Below are positions 27,668 to 36,319 of a DNA stretch of 64,000 nt, piece after piece (the stretch's first letter is position 1; each line of letters opens with the position of its first letter). The stretch lies in NCBI GenBank assembly GCA_963718145.1, contig CAVQYJ010000020.1, positions 744,001 to 808,000 on the forward strand, read 5' to 3'. The notes under the pieces were generated by a model. The model had not been told where the DNA came from, did not search any database, and saw nothing but the letters and a program-made list of their open reading frames with translations. Source of the DNA: UBA7672 sp963718145 (lineage in GTDB: Bacteria > Pseudomonadota > Alphaproteobacteria > Caulobacterales > Hyphomonadaceae). The position numbers and the translations under genes were made by a program.

Positions 27668-27679
27668 AAGGTCACCACC

Positions 27680-27769
27680 ATGTTTCTGGTCAAGAATAAA
27701 GACGCCACCGAATTTCTTACGAGCATGTCCACCGACACAGCGCGCCGCGTTTTTTGGCGATCGTCATGA
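27680..27769 (+). CDS. possible small protein
   Basis: ATG at 27680 gives 29 residues, MFLVKNKDATEFLTSMSTDT and a short end. A T6 run at 27750-27755 lies in the frame; with one base fewer it would continue LAIVMKRSLRGVN to about 27795. Either version is small and unrecognised. It lies between the island genes and the IS66 insertion. Confidence 0.3.
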   Translation: MFLVKNKDATEFLTSMSTDTARRVFWRSS

Positions 27770-27814
27770 AGCGTAGCCTGCGTGGCGTGAACTAGTAGTT
27801 TGCGCACATGGAAA

Positions 27815-27841
27815 GTAACCGCCCGATTGCCCCGGCCTTGT
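27815..27841 (+). repeat. IS66 left inverted repeat
   Basis: 27-base terminal repeat, partner of 30367-30393 with two mismatches (positions 16 and 26). It lies next to the 8-bp target duplication CATGGAAA. Confidence 0.88.
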
Positions 27842-27891
27842 TATGCCGAACGATCTGTGATCGGGCGCGTGGATCAGGTGACGTCGTTAGC

Positions 27892-27909
27892 GACGTCCTT
27901 AAGGACGTC
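27892..27909. other. perfect 18-bp palindrome GACGTCCTTAAGGACGTC
   Basis: A gapless palindrome inside the IS66 copy, 20 bases past the tnpC stop. A further GACGTC lies just to the left, at 27879-27884. It could be a transposase site, a cruciform or part of a terminator; no T-run follows. Confidence 0.6.
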
Positions 27910-27928
27910 ATCAGACAGGGATCCGCGA

Positions 27929-29536
27929 TCAGGCGGCCTGCTTGTGGGCAGGTTCGAGGGCTTTGGGCGTCCAGTTCCAGGGAAGAAGATCGTCGAGCTG
28001 GTTGATCTTGTGGTCGTGGATGCGTGACAGCACGTCTGTGAGGTAGGCTTGCGGATCGAGCCCGCAGATCTTCGCGGTCTCGATGATCGTCATCGCGCTC
28101 GCGAGCGTCTCGCCTCCGGTATCGCTACCGGCGAACAACCAGTTTTTCCTGCCGATTCCGATCGGCCGCATGGCGCGCTCGGCTGCATTGTTATCGATCG
28201 CGATCCGTCCGTCCTCAAGGAACAGGGTGAACGACGCCCAGCGATTGAAGCCATAGTTGATGGCCTTGGCGAGATCGCCCTTGCGGGAGATGGCGTTCAG
28301 CTGAGCCCGCGCCCAGGTCTCGAACGCCTCGACGATCGGCTTGCTCTTCGACCGCCGGATCGATCGGCGCTCCTCGGCCGACAGGCCATGGATTTCGCGC
28401 TCGATGTCATAAAGGGCGCCGATCTGGTCAAGTGCCTCCTTGGCGAGGTCGAGCTTCTGGGATGTCCAGAGATCGTGGAACTCCCGCCTCAGGTGCGCCC
28501 AGCATGCAGCTTCGATAATCCGCACCTTGCCGGCGGGGTCAGGTTTGTAGAGCTCCTGGAACCCGGCATAGGCGTCGGCCTGAAGGATGCCGGCAAAGTC
28601 CTTCAGATGCTCCTGCGGCCGGATACCCTTGCGATCTGGCGAGAAGTAATAGGCGATCGCCGGCGGCGCCGGCCCCGCCCATGGCCGGTCGTCGCGCACA
28701 TACGTCCAGATCCGGCCTTGTCTGACGCCCTTGCCAAGGCCTTCGATGCGGCGCTCGCGATCAAGAACCCGGATATGCGTGTCATCACCATGAACACGCT
28801 CGCCCGCCATCACGCTTTGCCGGATCCGCTCGACCAGAGGGGCCAGAACCCGGACGCTGCGCCCACACCAGTCGGCCAGCGTCGTATCAGGGATATCCGC
28901 CCCCATCCGCTCGAAGATCTCATTGAGGCGATACGAGCGGAAGGTGGTCGTCGTATTTGGAGACCAGGATGAACGCCAGCAGGCTCGGGCCCGCCATGCT
29001 GCCCGGTATCGGGCGGCTCGGCGCCGGGGTCTGCACGATCGTCTCGCAGCAGCGGCAGGATTTTCTCGGACGGACGATCTCGGTGACCGTCAGTTTGGCG
29101 GCGATCATGTCGAGCATCTCGCTCACGTCTTCGCTTATCGTCCGCAGCGGCCCGCCGCACGCAGGGCAGTCCTCGCCCGGGTCGAACAGAACCCGCTGGC
29201 GCGGCGTTGCCTCCGACACCCGCGGCTTGCGGCGCGGCTTCTTCGGCCCGCTCACGCCTCAGCAGGCGCATCAGCGCCCGGCTCTTTCATCCACAGGCGC
29301 ATCGGTCGTTTCAGCCGTCGGCGATCTGAACCCCTTCGAGGACAAGCTCGAGCTGTTCGATCTCACGCTCGATCTTCTCGGAGCTCGCGCCATGCTTCTG
29401 CCGACGCAACCGCAGGATCCGGATCCGAAGACTCTCGATCAACAGATCGCGGGCGCGTAACTCGCCCTGCAACCGAAGCACCAGGGCCTTCAGCGCAGCA
29501 GGATCATCAGGAAGCGGAGCAGCGGCCACCGGACAT
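27929..29536 (-). pseudogene. tnpC: IS66 transposase TnpC, multiple frameshifts
   Basis: The catalytic subunit. From ATG 29536 one extra base comes right after the start codon region; then PDDPAALKALVLRLQGELRA and the coiled-coil LLIESLRIRILRLRRQKHG lead to further breaks at about 29255-29318 and 28925-28932. The last 326 codons are intact and hold the DDE residues: VHGDDTHIRVL, ILQADAYAGF and DNNAAERAMRPI, plus the C-terminal LPWNW motif. CPACGG and CRCCET are the zinc-finger cysteines. Too many indels for an active enzyme. Confidence 0.9.
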
Positions 29537-29600
29537 GCCGAATCATAGCACGCACCGATTCGCGAGGGGATAAGTCGACCATCGATCGACGCGGATATTT

Positions 29601-29949
29601 TCACGCCCGGAGCGGGGCTGAGGTCCATTGCGGCTGGCGCCAGTCGATACCTTCCCACAGCATCGACATCTGCGCCGCCGTCAGGCTCGCGGTTCCCGAC
29701 GATGCATTCGGCCAGGGGAAGTGTCCGCGCTCGAGAACCTTGTAATAGAGGCAAAAGCCTTGACCGTCCCAGTGCAGAATTTTCAGCCGGTCGCCCTTTG
29801 CGCCCCCGGAAGACAACAACGACCCGCGTGTCGCTCGGCTCCAGCGCCAGGCCATTGCGCGTCAAAGCGCACAGGCCGCCAATGCCGCAACGCATGTCGG
29901 TCTTGCCCGCTGCGAGATAGACCCTGACGCTCGATCCCAGCCCAATCAT
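29601..29949 (-). pseudogene. tnpB: IS66 accessory protein TnpB, frameshifted
   Basis: Starts MIGLGSSVRVYLAAGKTDMR, the usual TnpB opening, and reaches VVVFRG. One extra base in the C5 run at 29803-29807 (plus strand) breaks it. The next frame continues AKGDRLKILHWDGQGFCLYY and ends MLWEGIDWRQP, as in intact TnpB (about 115 residues). The start overlaps the tnpA stop by four bases. Confidence 0.9.
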
Positions 29950-30345
29950 GCGCGTTCGACCACGCGGATCAGCTGCGTCAGCTCGCTCTCCGCCATGCCC
30001 GCGATGCCGCGCAGCCCGCGGCCATTGCGAAGCATGATCTCAACCGCGCCCATCGAACCCACGGGCGACGTGCGCAACTGCTCAGGCGGAGACGCAACCG
30101 GGATGAAGGTAACGCCAAGGCTCTCGCTCAGCGCCTTGCGCTGCACATCGCGACGCCACTGATAGAGATTCTGACGCGGCACGTCGTGCCGGCGAGCGAC
30201 CTCGCTCACACTGGCGCCATCAACGCCGATCTCGCTCAGGATCGGCCAGCTTCTCTTCGCGCGTCCAGCGGCGCCGGCGCTCAACACCCAGCAGTTCCGC
30301 TCGCAAACCCGCCTCCTCAGCTGACCTCGCCAATGAAGTCAGCAT
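29946..30345 (-). pseudogene. tnpA: IS66 accessory protein TnpA, frameshifted
   Basis: MLTSLARSAEEAGLRAELLG then RRRRWTREEKLA in the first frame; after one extra base at about 30241-30244 the next frame reads ILSEIGVDGASVSEVARRHD and QNLYQWRRDVQ, the helix-turn-helix of IS66 TnpA. The two parts abut exactly, so this is a single-base insertion. About 132 residues when corrected. Confidence 0.85.
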
Positions 30346-30366
30346 AGGGAAGCGGACCGAGGCTAC

Positions 30367-30393
30367 AGAAGGCCGGGTCAATCGGGCGGTTAC
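30367..30393 (-). repeat. IS66 right inverted repeat
   Basis: 27-base terminal repeat. Read on the minus strand it starts GTAACCGCCCGATTGACCC. The last base is shared with the target duplication CATGGAAA at 30393-30400. Confidence 0.88.
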
Positions 30394-30948
30394 ATGGAAA
30401 TGGAAAGCGCCATTGACGTGCTGCGGAAGCTCAATCGTGACCTGAGCCGCACTGCGCCTGAGAAGCATCACATCGCCATGCGCAAGGCCAATGAGCTTGT
30501 GGCCCGGCTCAACGAATTGAAAAAGCACGTCAACGCTGAGGTGAAATCAGTTGGCGAGGAAGCGCTAGGCTCTGCCCGCCACTACTTTGCAATGCTGCCG
30601 AGCAGGCAGGCGCTGGACGCAGACATTCGCGCATGGGTGCGTGAGACGGTGAAACAGGACGGCGGGTATGCGGTGCTGGACCAAGCCATCACTGACACGC
30701 CCAATGAATTTCTGACCGTCCTGTACAGCAGCCCTCACATGCTGCTTGGCATGACCAAAGACGTTCACCTCAACTACCAGACCAAGATCATGCGTCAGTA
30801 CACGCCTGATCTTTGGACCCAGCTTGAGCAGGCGTCTGACATGTCGAAATTGCCACCGAAGATTGACGGCGTGGCGCGCCAAGTGCCCGGCTCATTTTAT
30901 GAGCCACATGAGGTCGAGAAGTATTCGACCCGTGTGGAGGTGGCTTAG
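30394..30948 (+). CDS. hypothetical protein, cut off from its promoter by IS66
   Basis: A 184-residue, mostly helical, charged protein: MEMESAIDVLRKLNRDLSRT, then AMRKANELVARLNELKKHVN (coiled-coil-like), and a C-terminal QVPGSFYEPHEVEKYSTRVE. No family is recognised. The IS66 target duplication contains its start codon, so the frame is complete, but everything upstream of the ATG is now IS66 end sequence without a ribosome site. The former upstream region is at 27700-27806. It is probably silent unless an IS promoter reads outward. A strong terminator lies 74 bases past the stop. Confidence 0.7.
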   Translation: MEMESAIDVLRKLNRDLSRTAPEKHHIAMRKANELVARLNELKKHVNAEVKSVGEEALGSARHYFAMLPSRQALDADIRAWVRETVKQDGGYAVLDQAITDTPNEFLTVLYSSPHMLLGMTKDVHLNYQTKIMRQYTPDLWTQLEQASDMSKLPPKIDGVARQVPGSFYEPHEVEKYSTRVEVA

Positions 30949-31021
30949 GTTTGGTGGCGGTCCCTTTCACACGTCATCAAAGTCAGTCGCGCTGGCCCTG
31001 TACCTGACAGCGTGACCTGAG

Positions 31022-31060
31022 CGCCGACCCCTCGAATTGCAGGCGAGGGGTCGGTTGCGC
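31022..31060 (+). terminator. hairpin terminator
   Basis: An 11-bp perfect stem, CCGACCCCTCG / CGAGGGGTCGG, with a loop of about 9 bases, followed by TTGCGCTTTAAA. It closes the plus-strand gene string of the element; the weak T-run makes it only moderately convincing. Confidence 0.6.
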
Positions 31061-31419
31061 TTTAAAGCCTTCCACTGCCGGTTGTAGGCAAAGGCCACAC
31101 GTTGTGACTGGCGCCATTTTCAAGGCTGCGGGCAGAACATTGGCCGAGTGTCAGCACGAAAGGTAGCACATAGGTAGCAGCGACATGGTTCCCGCCATGC
31201 TTGCCTGCGGATGTTCACTCGGACGGTTGTTTTCTATGCGAGCGGCTTTTGATGTCGCCCGGCGAACCGGTGAAGGTCATTCCTAGTGTCGCTCGCTGTG
31301 CCGCCGACCCTTATTCAAGTGTGTTGTCCTGATCTGCCTTGTCGAATGGCAGCTACAGGCAAGCTTGACGTGTGTGAGTTCGACAGCCAGTGTCGGCCCC
31401 TTTCGGAGGGGCCGGGAAA
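31061..31419. other. noncoding stretch with an inverted 19-bp repeat copy
   Basis: About 360 bases without a supported gene. It holds the inverted 19-mer at 31161-31179. Just before the next gene is a GGGGCCGGGA ribosome-site-like stretch. It could carry regulatory sites of the element. Confidence 0.4.
31161..31179 (-). repeat. inverted copy of TGCTACCTATGTGCTACCT
   Basis: An exact 19-base match, in reverse orientation, to 22011-22029 beside the integrase gene. It lies 2.5 kb from the right attachment site, in a gene-free stretch. Confidence 0.8.
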
Positions 31420-31884
31420 ATGATGAGATACAATCGCCTGCGGGGTGGTGCAGTCGTAATTGCTGTGACGCTTGTCGCGGCTTGCAGTGAGAATGGCGGT
31501 GAGGCGGCGAAGGAGCCGCCCAAGAACCCCAAGTTCGCAGCCTGCGAGACGAGCATCAAGTCTAGCTTGCTGAATCCCGAAACCGCCCAGATTTTGGATA
31601 TGACTGAGGTGCCGCGTGGCCAAGCCCGGCCATTGTTTATAAGCGCGTATGCAGAGGCATCTGCTGACGCGTTCTTCGCGAGCACTCCCGACCCCCAACT
31701 TGACCGGGCCTATGTCGTCGTGCTGGGGAGGCAGGAAGCCGAACAGAAGTTCGACGTGGATACCAAGGGGATGTTTACATACAACACATTTCGGCTTCGG
31801 GCTGAGGGGCAACTAGGAAATACCATCACAAAGCAGGGCGTCTGCACATCGATCAGCACAGAGGTGTGTTCCTGCATATTCTAG
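31420..31884 (+). CDS. small lipoprotein, function unknown
   Basis: A 154-residue exported protein: MMRYNRLRGGAVVIAVTLVA then AC, with lipobox L-V-A-A-C, so it should be lipid-anchored. The mature part has about five cysteines (ACETSIKSSLL, GVCTSISTEVCSCIF), which may form disulfides. The end in CSCIF is unusual. The start has GGGGCCGGGA upstream. No family is recognised. It is the last plus-strand gene of the element, convergent with the HEPN-like gene. Confidence 0.65.
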   Translation: MMRYNRLRGGAVVIAVTLVAACSENGGEAAKEPPKNPKFAACETSIKSSLLNPETAQILDMTEVPRGQARPLFISAYAEASADAFFASTPDPQLDRAYVVVLGRQEAEQKFDVDTKGMFTYNTFRLRAEGQLGNTITKQGVCTSISTEVCSCIF

Positions 31885-31961
31885 GACACTTGGTGCTGCT
31901 TCCAACGCGATAGCGCCCAATGGAGCCGCTGCGGTGGCATTATCTGCGAGCATGCAGCGCC

Positions 31962-32418
31962 CTAGCGTTTGCTGCTAAGCCAAAGCGCTTCCGCGAATTG
32001 CGCTAGGTCGCTTGCGAGGATACGCGCCCTCATTCCAAAAGAGGGGTTAGTCGCGGTTGGGCCTTCGTCGTGAAGCTCGAACCACGTCGCATCGTATGTG
32101 AATCGTGCGTGAGCGAAGGCATTCCGAAAGCTTCGGAAGGTGCGAGAAATAGGGTTCCTCTTTTGCGTGTTCAGAACAATATATGACCGACGCATCAACT
32201 TCGTGTTCGCGTGACAAAAATCATAACATTCTACACTCGTAGCAAAATCCCACCTTTGAATTTTCGCGGCTGAACTCGAACGACTGGCACGGGGAGCCGT
32301 CAAATTGCGTGAAGCTGCGATTTTTCAAGTCAGTTTCCCACCGCACAATAAAGTCACGATATATTGTCGCGCAGAGAGTTTCGTCGATTGGCGCTGACTT
32401 GCGGCGGTTGGCGCTCAT
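31962..32418 (-). pseudogene. HEPN-like protein, one frameshift
   Basis: The first frame starts MSANRRKSAPIDETLCATIY and reads to SFEFSRENSK. One extra base at about 32249-32254 then shifts to WDFATSVECYDFCHANTKLM, followed by FRSFRNAFAHARFTYDATWF and a tail ending LAQFAEALWLSSKR. The stretch RNAFAH fits the R-x4-6-H motif of HEPN RNases, which often act as toxins or in phage defence. About 151 residues when corrected. It lies 67 bases downstream of the nuclease-like gene on the same strand. Confidence 0.55.
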
Positions 32419-32485
32419 GGCTCCACTCTTGGTGGATTGCCGCGCGACGTTATCGGTTCAGGTGCCGCTGTCATGTTGCATGTCC

Positions 32486-33483
32486 CTATGGCTTGCCGCT
32501 GTCATACCAAAACTCGGCGGCCCAGCGGAAGAACGGAGAGTCTTGGTGGACATGCTCAAGTGCTGCCAATCGCTGCTCATCGGGAAACACATCGGCACGA
32601 TGAAGGGTGCCGTCAATGAACGCCGCAAGGTCAGTCACATGGTGGCGTGCTGCAAGGTTCATGCTGGCGTCAAACACAAAGCCAAGTTGCCCCTATCGGG
32701 CAAGCCAAAGTCATTGTGCTGCTCATTCAAAAAGATGATGGAGTTGATTCGCTGGGAGCGGTTGTAAGCTTGCAGGGCATCGTCACGTAGCAGCTGCACC
32801 ACCTCAGCGTTGCGACCAACATACCACTGCTCAGGCGTGACCACGAAAATGACTGCGGGCGCATCTGTGGGCAACTGCTTACGCTTTTGCTCAAGGGCAT
32901 TGCCCACAGTTGTTGCGGAGTGCTCAGCGCCTGTCAGTGTGGTCACCTCGCAGTTGATGCGGATGGCATCTTTGCTCGCGACGAAATCGAAGTCTTGGCC
33001 TTTAACGCCAGTCTCAGCCCGAATTTTGATGGCATAGCCAAGGTCAGTGAACATGCGTGCCGCGAATGCCTCAAAGAAACTGGCCCTCACAGGCTGACAC
33101 CGCAGACGCTTACAAAACACGTCAAAGCCCACGCTGTCCTTCAGCGCATAAAGGGTGTCAGCTACCGCGAGCACGCGCGAAATGTATTGCCAATGCACAG
33201 GCGCGCCGGGCTTTGGCCTATCGAAAAACTCATCTGCTGTGGGAGAGCTAGGCGCAATCCTCATGCACTCCGCAATCACAAGCTCTGCGGCTGCGGGATA
33301 GAACGTGTTGAGCGTTTCGCCATCGGCCCGGAGCTTAGCGGCGATCCTCGCGACCGAGGCTGTGAGTCGGTCAGAACCCAAGTCCACCGGGTATTGCTCG
33401 ACGGTTTGGGCCGCGTGCTTCCGCTCAGCGCGCTTGTACGCTTTCATTGTGGCCGCGCTCTTGCGGCGATCATGACGACTCAT
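32486..33483 (-). pseudogene. restriction-endonuclease-like protein, one C-terminal frameshift
   Basis: A 274-residue frame (32659-33483) starts MSRHDRRKSAATMKAYKRAE. Around residues 135-180 it reads FFEAFAARMFTDLGYAIKIR, then GVKGQDFDFVAS and INCEVTTLTG, the layout E...D...E-x-K of the PD-(D/E)xK nuclease fold, with T in place of the lysine. Near 32679-32684 the frame is lost; the next frame continues FVFDASMNLAARHHVTDLAA and PFFRWAAEFWYDSGKP to 32486. About 331 residues when corrected. The nuclease call is fold inference only. It is the first gene inside the right end of the element. Confidence 0.5.
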
Positions 33484-33555
33484 AGCGACACAGTTCCCAA
33501 CCCCGGGAATGCAGTATGCCGCGAGTCTGCCGCTGAAGTAGACTCGGCGCGACAG

Positions 33556-33574
33556 TGCTACCTATGCGCTACCT
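33556..33574 (+). repeat. TGCTACCT repeats, right arm
   Basis: TGCTACCT at 33556 and CGCTACCT at 33567, spaced by 11 bases as in the left pair at 22011/22022, about 75 bases inside the right core site. Confidence 0.6.
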
Positions 33575-33584
33575 TTGAGAAGTT

Positions 33585-33611
33585 GGGGTTAGCGCTCCGA
33601 ACGCTAACCCC
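33585..33611. terminator. 10-bp hairpin between the element and tRNA-Arg
   Basis: A perfect inverted repeat, GGGGTTAGCG / CGCTAACCCC, with a 7-base loop, 11 bases past the 3' end of the minus-strand tRNA. It could end tRNA transcription or shape the attachment site. There is no T-run on the minus strand. Confidence 0.5.
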
Positions 33612-33621
33612 TTGAAATGAT

Positions 33622-33698
<77 letters not shown>

Positions 33699-33850
33699 GC
33701 ATCTGCCTTTTCAGGTCCGGCCCTCATGGAGCAAGGGCGCCCAAAAGGCAAGCTTTGCGGGCTGTCGGACGCCGGCTGGGACCCCTCGTAAACACTCATT
33801 AAGGATCGCAACCCTAGCCTTCGACAGCCGTAAACCGGACGGAGGCTGCG

Positions 33851-34060
33851 ATGGGTAAGCCGATCAAGGACGTTCTGCGCGGATATGGTTGCCACCAGGT
33901 CGGCGACACCGATGTCTGGGTCGGCTGGCGACAGGACGAGTGTTCCGCCCTGCGCGAGGCGATGGACAGCGGAATGTTCGACGACCACTCCGAGGCCTTC
34001 TGCGCCGCCTGGCGCCGCCTACGCGAACTGGAGCGCCCCGATCTGGGCGGCCGGGACTAG
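33851..34060 (+). CDS. small conserved-looking hypothetical protein
   Basis: A 69-residue acidic protein, MGKPIKDVLRGYGCHQVGDT at the start, with DVWVGWRQDECSALREAMDS in the middle. GGAGG lies just upstream of the ATG. It ends 14 bases before the convergent NAD synthase stop. Even composition and a good ribosome site make it likely real, but no function is visible. Confidence 0.6.
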   Translation: MGKPIKDVLRGYGCHQVGDTDVWVGWRQDECSALREAMDSGMFDDHSEAFCAAWRRLRELERPDLGGRD

Positions 34061-34074
34061 CCGGCGCCAGCGCC

Positions 34075-36138
34075 CTAGCTCTTGAGTTTCGCCCACGCCT
34101 TCAGCCGCTCGATATCCTCCAGCCATGGCGCGCCGGACGAGTCGCTCGGCATGCGCCAGTCGCCTCTGGGAGAGAGCGAGCCTCCGCTGGTGATCTTGGG
34201 GCCGTTGGGGGCGACCGAGCGCTTGAACTGGCTGGTGACGAAAAAGCGCTTCGCGAAGACTTCGAGCCATTTCACGATCACTGGCAAGTCGTAGGCAATC
34301 CGGTCCGCAGGCGCGATGTGGACGGGCCAGTCGCCGGACCTGGCATCGCCCCACGCGGTCTGCGCAAGGAAGGCGATCTTCGAGGGCGCGGCGCCGGCTC
34401 GGATGGTGTGGGCGAGGAAGAAGTCGTGCAGGTTGTAGGGGCCGATCGCGTCTTCGGTCGACTGCATCTCGCCGTCCTTGCCGGGCGGCACGAGCTCGGG
34501 CGAAATCTTCTGCGCCACGATGGCGCGCATGACCCTTGCCGCGCCTTCGGAATAGTGGCCGCTCTCGGCGGCCCAGCGGATCATGTGCTGCACCAGCGTC
34601 TTCGCCATGGAGGCGTTGACGTTGTAGTGGCTCATATGGTCGCCGACGCCGTAGGTGGTCCAGCCGAGCGCCAGTTCTGACAGGTCGCCGGTGCCGACCA
34701 CGAGGCCGCCTTCCTTGTTCGCAAGCCGGAACAGGTAGTCGGTGCGCAGGCCCGCCTGCACGTTCTCGAAGGTGATGTCGTAGACTTTCTTGCCCTTCGA
34801 ATAGGGATGGTCGAGGTCGGCGAGCATCTGCGTCGCCAGCGGCTTGATGTCGACCTCGCGGGCGTCGACGCCGAGTTCCTTCATGAGCTGGTGGGCGTTC
34901 GATTTCGTGCCTTCGGTGGTGGCGAAGCCGGGCATGGTGACCCCGATGATGTCGGAGCGCTTACGTCCCATCATGTCGAAAGCGCGGGCGGTGACCAGCA
35001 GGGCCTGCGTTGAGTCCAGGCCGCCCGAGACGCCGATCACGGCGCGCCTGATGCCGGTGGCTTCGAGCCTGCGACGCAGGCCCTGGACCTGGATGTTGTA
35101 GGCCTCGAAACAGTCATGATCGAGCCTGGCTGCGTCGTCCGGCACGTAGGGAAAACGGTCGATCTTGCGGGTGAGGGGGAGCTTCGCATCGCGCTCGGGC
35201 GCGGCGGCGAACGCAATGCGGCGGCGGCGGCGAAGCGCAAACCGGTGGTTGCGGGCGCAGTCGCGGAAGGTGGCGTTGCGGGCGCGCTCCTGCACGATGC
35301 GCTCGACATCGAGGTCGGCAGTGAGCATCACGGACGTATCGGCGAAGCGTTGCGACTCGGCGATCTTGGCGCCCAGTTCGAACATCGCGACCTGGCCGTC
35401 CCAGGCGACATCGGTGGTGGATTCACCATAGCCTGCGGCGGCGTAGATGTAGCTGCAGGCGGCGCGGGCGGACTGCGAGGCGCAGTACATGTCGCGCTCG
35501 GCCGCCTTGCCGATGGTGATGTTGGAGGCGGAGAGGTTGGCGATGACGGTCGCGCCCGCCATGGCGGCGTAGGTCGAGGGGGGGATGGGCGCCCAGAAAT
35601 CTTCGCAGATCTCGACGCCGAGCACGAAGCCCGGGATGTCGGTCGCCTCGAACAGGAGGTCCGTGCCGAACGGGACAGTTTCGCCGTCAAGCAGGAATTC
35701 GTCGACCATGGCGTCCGTCGCCATCGCGAACTGACGCTTCTCGTAATATTCCCGGTAATTGGGCAGGTAGGTCTTCGGGACGACGCCGAGGATGTTTCCG
35801 CGATGGATCACTACGGCGCAGCCATGGACCGCGGCGCCGACCATGATCGGCGCGCCGACCAGGATCACCGGGGCCAGCGATTTCGAGGCGGTCTTGACCT
35901 TGGCGATGGCTTCGAGAACGGAGGCGAGCAGGGCCGACTGCAGGTGGAGGTCGTCGAGCGTGTAGCCCGACAGGCCCAGCTCCGGGAACACGCACAGGAC
36001 GGCGCCCGCCTTGTCGGCCTTGCGCATCAGCTCGATCGTCTCGCGGGCGTTGGATGCGGGATCAGCCAGCCGGACCTGCGGCGAGCAGGCGGCCGCCCGG
36101 ACGAAGCCGTGGGCGTAAAGGTTGTTGAATTCGGCCAT
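34075..36138 (-). CDS. nadE: glutamine-dependent NAD+ synthase
   Basis: A 687-residue two-domain enzyme making NAD+ from deamido-NAD+, ATP and glutamine. The N-terminal nitrilase-type glutaminase shows the triad E53 (FPELGLSGY), K122 (PKTYLPNYREYYEKR) and C178 (GVEICEDFW). The C-terminal synthetase has the ATP pyrophosphatase loop SGGLDST at 371-377, then GTGDLSELALGWTTYGVGDH. Length and layout fit the large Mycobacterium-type NadE. The start follows a clean stretch, and the gene is divergent from the LhgO-like oxidase. Essential cofactor gene in many bacteria. Confidence 0.97.
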   Translation of the reverse strand: MAEFNNLYAHGFVRAAACSPQVRLADPASNARETIELMRKADKAGAVLCVFPELGLSGYTLDDLHLQSALLASVLEAIAKVKTASKSLAPVILVGAPIMVGAAVHGCAVVIHRGNILGVVPKTYLPNYREYYEKRQFAMATDAMVDEFLLDGETVPFGTDLLFEATDIPGFVLGVEICEDFWAPIPPSTYAAMAGATVIANLSASNITIGKAAERDMYCASQSARAACSYIYAAAGYGESTTDVAWDGQVAMFELGAKIAESQRFADTSVMLTADLDVERIVQERARNATFRDCARNHRFALRRRRRIAFAAAPERDAKLPLTRKIDRFPYVPDDAARLDHDCFEAYNIQVQGLRRRLEATGIRRAVIGVSGGLDSTQALLVTARAFDMMGRKRSDIIGVTMPGFATTEGTKSNAHQLMKELGVDAREVDIKPLATQMLADLDHPYSKGKKVYDITFENVQAGLRTDYLFRLANKEGGLVVGTGDLSELALGWTTYGVGDHMSHYNVNASMAKTLVQHMIRWAAESGHYSEGAARVMRAIVAQKISPELVPPGKDGEMQSTEDAIGPYNLHDFFLAHTIRAGAAPSKIAFLAQTAWGDARSGDWPVHIAPADRIAYDLPVIVKWLEVFAKRFFVTSQFKRSVAPNGPKITSGGSLSPRGDWRMPSDSSGAPWLEDIERLKAWAKLKS

Positions 36139-36319
36139 GGGCCTCGTCTGCTCCGGATACCCGCCCAGCTAGCATTGCCGGGACGCCCTCTCAATGCACG
36201 GCTCACGCCCTTCCGATTTAATCATCAAGGAACGGGCTTTCCATGGGCGGCCGGGGCCGTTAACCGGCTGGGCGTCGATCTTGCTTGAGCGTTTGCGCTG
36301 TTCGGCGGGGAGTCCGTGG

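Larger units (their letters stand above)
27815..30393 (-). mobile_element. IS66 family insertion sequence, decayed
   Basis: The ends match as 27-bp inverted repeats with two mismatches, GTAACCGCCCGATTG then (C/A)CCCGGCCTT. The flanks CATGGAAA (27807-27814 and 30393-30400) are an exact 8-bp target duplication, the size usual for IS66; the boundary is ambiguous by one base at the right end. It holds tnpA, tnpB and tnpC in the standard order on the minus strand, and all three are frameshifted. The target is the start codon of the gene now beginning at 30394. Confidence 0.92.
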
